Both the position numbers and the translations under genes were made by a program. DNA of 7,223 nt, taken from assembly GCA_031260085.1 (NCBI GenBank), contig JAIRKP010000029.1:1-7223 (forward strand). The letters run 5' to 3'. Shown here one piece after another: positions 4,661-7,223 of this stretch (its first letter is position 1; the number at the start of each line of letters is the position of its first letter). The notes beneath the pieces were generated by a model. That model ran no database searches. It was given only the letters and a program-made list of their open reading frames with translations, and was not told where the DNA came from. Source of the stretch: Holosporales bacterium (lineage in GTDB: Bacteria > Pseudomonadota > Alphaproteobacteria > RUG11792).

Positions 4661-4670
4661 CCTTATCAAG

Positions 4671-5318
4671 TCATCCTATGCTAATGACATTAAAAACAGG
4701 TGAATAACTTTTTCTATGATATTTGCATGCTCCTATTTTTTTCAACATATCTATATGAAATTTAGTTCCATAACCGACGTTTTTTTCGAAGCCATATTCT
4801 GGAAATTCGGTATGAATTTTTTGCATAATTCGATCTCTTGTGACTTTTGCTATTATTGAAGCCGTTGCGATAGTATAGCTTTTTTGATCTCCTTTGACGA
4901 TCGGGCAGATTATTTTATCTTTAATATGTACTTGTCGGATACCATCGATAATGCATACATCTGGGTTAACATCTAGATTTTGTACGGAAGATATAATTCC
5001 TTTTTTCCATGCATTTGACAACCCGATGCTATCAATAATTTCTGCATCTATTATCGAAATCTTATATATTAAGTTTTCATAGTTTATTATCTTGTCGAAA
5101 AGAAACTCTCTTTTTTTCTTGGTTAGTTTTTTGGAATCATTAATATTAATCAAAAGTTCTGTGGGCAAATTATAATCTAAGAACACACATGAACAAACAA
5201 CAATAGGCCCTGCAAGAGGGCCGAGGCCAGCTTCGTCTGTTCCGCACACTATTTTGTTTTCATATTGATTTTCTATTTCAAAGCTTGGCATTATCTTTTT
5301 TGGATAGAAATGATTCAT
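4671..5318 (-). CDS. rnhB: Ribonuclease HII
   Basis: RNase HII cuts 5' of a ribonucleotide in RNA/DNA hybrids and starts ribonucleotide excision repair in the cytosol. The 215-residue protein has the DEDD metal site: Asp28 and Glu29 in GTDEAG, Asp125 in IIDG, Asp144 in VKGD. Other conserved blocks are PLAGPIV (34-40), DSKKLT (61-66), ATASIIAKVTRD (151-162), GYGTKFH (182-188) and HRKSYSPV (201-208). Length is normal (about 200-220). The odd point is Leu32: the family GRG motif, which reads the RNA-DNA junction, is GLG here. The frame begins inside the 3' end of the antiporter gene, overlapping by 41 nt from the ATG at 5318, or by 14 nt if Met10 (ATG at 5291) is used; Met10 would put the DEAG block nearer its usual place. 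Neither start has a strong Shine-Dalgarno, so translational coupling is likely. Confidence 0.93.
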   Translation of the reverse strand: MNHFYPKKIMPSFEIENQYENKIVCGTDEAGLGPLAGPIVVCSCVFLDYNLPTELLININDSKKLTKKKREFLFDKIINYENLIYKISIIDAEIIDSIGLSNAWKKGIISSVQNLDVNPDVCIIDGIRQVHIKDKIICPIVKGDQKSYTIATASIIAKVTRDRIMQKIHTEFPEYGFEKNVGYGTKFHIDMLKKIGACKYHRKSYSPVFNVISIG

Positions 5319-6552
5319 TCTTAATTGACAAGGTCTGGACTTCTTTTGAAAATTTTCTTGATATCAAAATTTTGAAAAGCGAAGAAACAGAATGATCACC
5401 TAGAAATGAAAGGTTTTTTGTTCGAGTGGTTAACATTATAAGAATAGGGCTGATCGATAATGATAAAGCCGTCACGCAGACTATGATTTTTTGCAAGAAT
5501 TCATCTATGATGTTTGATTGCGTTGCTACGTTTGCTAAAACTAATGAGAATTCGCCTAGTTGGGCTAAGATTATGCCGATGGAAGCAGCTTTTGCATTTT
5601 CTATTGAAAATATTTTGAGAGTTAAAGTGTTGGAGAATATTTTCCAAACAGTAACTCCAATTAAAGTTATACAAACAATTGGCCAATTTTCGGTAAGAAA
5701 ATGTAAATCAAACATCAGTCCAACAGAGATGAAAAAAGCCATTAACAAAACGTTTTGTATTGGTTTAACGCTGTTTAAGACGTTTTGTCTTTCTTGAGTG
5801 TTTCCAATAAAAAGACCTGTTAAAAATGCACCATAAGCTTCTGAAAGGCCAAACAACACGACCAAAGCAGCAGCCGCAAAACAGCAAGCTAATGCAACTA
5901 TGGGAGTTAAATCTGAGCTTGGAAGCAAATATTTTGTTGGAATAATGATTTTTTCTTTTCTACCTAAATATCGAATTAACATCACGACGAGACCTATTGC
6001 GACCAATAAATCAATTATAATTGAACCATCTTTTAATCCATCACATCCCTTTAAGATAAGCATCATGGGGACTATGGCAATATCTTGAGCGACTAATATG
6101 CCTATTGATATGTGCCCCATATCTGTTCGCATTTCTCCGAGATGTTCTAAGACTTTCACTATAGCTGCCGTTGAAGATAATGAAATAATAAACGCCGCTA
6201 ATAAAGAAATATAAATGGGAAAATCAAAAAAAGTAGCAAATAGAATAGCTATAATAGCATTAACAAAAACTTGTATTACTGTAAATAAGGTTGGGATTTT
6301 CCACATTCGAATGAATGATTTTATATTCAATTCCATTCCGATAATGAATAGTAATAATAAAATTCCCAGCTCTGAGTAAAATTGAATTTGTTCTTTAGAA
6401 GAAATAAAGCTCAATCCACTTGGGCCAAATATTATTCCTGCAAAAATATATCCGATCATTACGGGCTGATTTAATTTAGCCAATAAAATACCCGATGCTG
6501 CCGCAACCAAGATAATTATTGTTAGATGTGCAAAAACGTACTCGTTATTCAT
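5278..6552 (-). CDS. CPA2-family cation/proton antiporter (KefB/KefC-like transport domain only)
   Basis: A 424-residue inner-membrane protein that is hydrophobic nearly throughout, with about 11-13 predicted helices of the sodium/hydrogen exchanger domain. Motifs match the Kef branch: GYIFAGIIFGPSGL (34-47), ELGILLLLFIIGMEL (61-75), SLSSTAAIVKVLEHLGE (124-140), ILVAQDIAIVP (152-162) with the ion-binding Gln156-Asp157 pair, GAFLTGLFIG (241-250) and LGEFSLVLA (332-340). It would exchange K+ or Na+ for protons to control pH or ion balance. KefB and KefC are about 600 residues with a C-terminal NAD-binding RCK (TrkA-N) domain and glutathione gating. Here the protein ends some 45 residues after the last helix, so that regulatory domain is missing and no gene for it is adjacent. 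Ion specificity cannot be told. First gene of an operon with rnhB, which it overlaps; divergent from dnaG with 26 bp between starts. Confidence 0.9.
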   Translation of the reverse strand: MNNEYVFAHLTIIILVAAASGILLAKLNQPVMIGYIFAGIIFGPSGLSFISSKEQIQFYSELGILLLLFIIGMELNIKSFIRMWKIPTLFTVIQVFVNAIIAILFATFFDFPIYISLLAAFIISLSSTAAIVKVLEHLGEMRTDMGHISIGILVAQDIAIVPMMLILKGCDGLKDGSIIIDLLVAIGLVVMLIRYLGRKEKIIIPTKYLLPSSDLTPIVALACCFAAAALVVLFGLSEAYGAFLTGLFIGNTQERQNVLNSVKPIQNVLLMAFFISVGLMFDLHFLTENWPIVCITLIGVTVWKIFSNTLTLKIFSIENAKAASIGIILAQLGEFSLVLANVATQSNIIDEFLQKIIVCVTALSLSISPILIMLTTRTKNLSFLGDHSVSSLFKILISRKFSKEVQTLSIKNESFLSKKDNAKL

Positions 6553-6579
6553 AGTGGATATATTGTATCATACGATACA
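6553..6579. promoter_or_regulatory. Very short divergent spacer with operator-like palindrome
   Basis: Only 26 bp separate the antiporter ATG (6552, minus) from the first dnaG ATG (6579, plus). The sequence TGTATCATACGATACA (6564-6579) is a near-perfect 16-bp dyad (seven of eight base pairs) that covers most of the spacer and reaches the dnaG start codon. Possible -10 boxes are TACAAT (6567-6562) or TATGAT (6572-6567) on the minus strand and TATATT (6559-6564) on the plus strand. These would give almost leaderless mRNAs, and the promoters would overlap. A protein bound to the dyad could block both genes, but the dyad may be chance in AT-rich DNA. Confidence 0.35.
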
Positions 6580-7223
6580 TGAGCATGACAGATCTAAATA
6601 TTATTCTAAATAGAATAAAAGAAAAAATTCTTTTATCTCAAATAGTCGAAATGGACGTTCGGCTGGTGAAGAAGGGGAGGGAGTTTGTCGGCAATTGTCC
6701 GTTTCATCAAGAGAAAACGGGGTCCTTTTTTGTTAATGATGAAAAAGGAACGTTTTATTGTTTCGGCTGCGGAGCCTCTGGGGATATAATTGAGTATGTT
6801 AAAAGGAAAAACAACATAACTTTTCAACAAGCGGTGGAAAAGTTAGCCGATCAGGCTGGGATTAAACTTCCAGAGAAAAACTCTAGCTTGCCTGTGAAAT
6901 CAAGCGATATCGAGATTAATCAAAGAATTCTACAAAAATCAATAGAATTTTTCATGAATAGTTTAAATACAAATAACATTGCGAAAGAATATTGCAAATT
7001 AAGAGGAATTACTGACGAAATTATAAATAAATTTTCTATAGGTTATGCTCCTAATAATAATGATGCTTTGTTGAAATATTTAAGAACTTATAACTTTCTG
7101 GAAAAAAATTTAATTGCATCCGGGTTATTCATAAAAAAGAATTTCGAAATGATTCCGAGATTTAAAGCTAGATTAATGTTTCCAGTTTTTAATAGGGCAG
7201 GGGAGGGGATAGCGTTTGGCGGT
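6579..7223 (+). CDS. dnaG: DNA primase DnaG, N-terminal part (cut by window edge)
   Basis: DnaG makes RNA primers for the lagging strand and replication restart. The 215 codons seen are roughly the first third of a protein that is usually about 580-650 residues. The CHC2 zinc-binding domain is complete: NCPFHQEKT (39-47) and FYCFGCGASGDIIEY (59-73) give Cys40, His43, Cys61 and Cys64. A linker leads to the start of the catalytic core, with IPRFKARLMFPVFNRAGEGIAFGG (192-215) being the conserved basic motif of the RNA-polymerase domain; the TOPRIM domain and the helicase-binding C-terminus lie outside. A second in-frame ATG at 6585 is an equally plausible start, and neither has a Shine-Dalgarno. 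One substitution stands out: Gly48, where EKTPSF is the rule. The organisation is typical of a functional housekeeping gene. Confidence 0.95.
   Translation, partial: MSMTDLNIILNRIKEKILLSQIVEMDVRLVKKGREFVGNCPFHQEKTGSFFVNDEKGTFYCFGCGASGDIIEYVKRKNNITFQQAVEKLADQAGIKLPEKNSSLPVKSSDIEINQRILQKSIEFFMNSLNTNNIAKEYCKLRGITDEIINKFSIGYAPNNNDALLKYLRTYNFLEKNLIASGLFIKKNFEMIPRFKARLMFPVFNRAGEGIAFGG

Noticed and set aside
4008..4670. tRNA or other known structured RNA gene in the gene-poor stretch.
   Set aside because: No cloverleaf, T-loop or other recognisable RNA motif was seen; the hairpins are explained by the repeat units.
5426..5797. 123-codon plus-strand frame inside the antiporter gene.
   Set aside because: Antisense shadow of a fully conserved membrane protein; its composition follows from the complementary hydrophobic codons.

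Overview
The window looks like chromosomal DNA of an AT-rich, Gram-negative alphaproteobacterium, possibly host-associated. Three things point that way. The M16 peptidase resembles the alphaproteobacterial / mitochondrial-processing-peptidase type. The RlpA lipoprotein has the alphaproteobacterial KPY...YYPQ...YDETGLASWYG lead-in. The DnaG zinc finger also fits. Base composition, weak Shine-Dalgarno sites and many palindromic intergenic repeats recall Rickettsiales/Holosporales-like genomes, but the taxon is an inference and no species can be named.

Layout, left to right. A minus-strand pair, rlpA (810-1433) followed 2 nt later by a class II fructose-bisphosphate aldolase gene (807 down to the window edge, 3' end missing), has its own promoter at about 1463-1491. 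Upstream lies a 143-bp palindromic repeat (1525-1667) whose edge coincides with the stop codon of a minus-strand M16 zinc peptidase gene (1667-2908). A 67-bp divergent spacer separates the peptidase from a plus-strand GT4 glycosyltransferase (2976-4007). From 4008 to 4670 there is no conserved gene. This stretch holds a nested 137-bp inverted repeat (4060-4196), a 30-codon ORF behind the best ribosome-binding site in the window (4224-4316), a 69-codon ORF for a small exported peptide (4371-4580) whose mature part is largely encoded by a second copy of the palindromic repeat, and two more hairpins (4579-4618 and 4622-4660). On the minus strand follow an overlapping pair, a CPA2-type cation/proton antiporter (5278-6552) and rnhB (4671-5318). 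The primase gene dnaG starts divergently only 26 bp from the antiporter and runs off the right edge.

The conserved genes are housekeeping: glycolysis/gluconeogenesis, septal peptidoglycan remodelling, protein processing, surface glycosylation, ion homeostasis, RNA/DNA hybrid repair and replication priming. They do not form one obvious system. The unusual content is the modular palindrome family. Copies share stems, but stem positions differ by paired compensatory changes. They carry AAGGAGG, TTGACA and TGGTATAAT motifs, and one copy lies inside a reading frame. This is the part of the window most likely to be undescribed.
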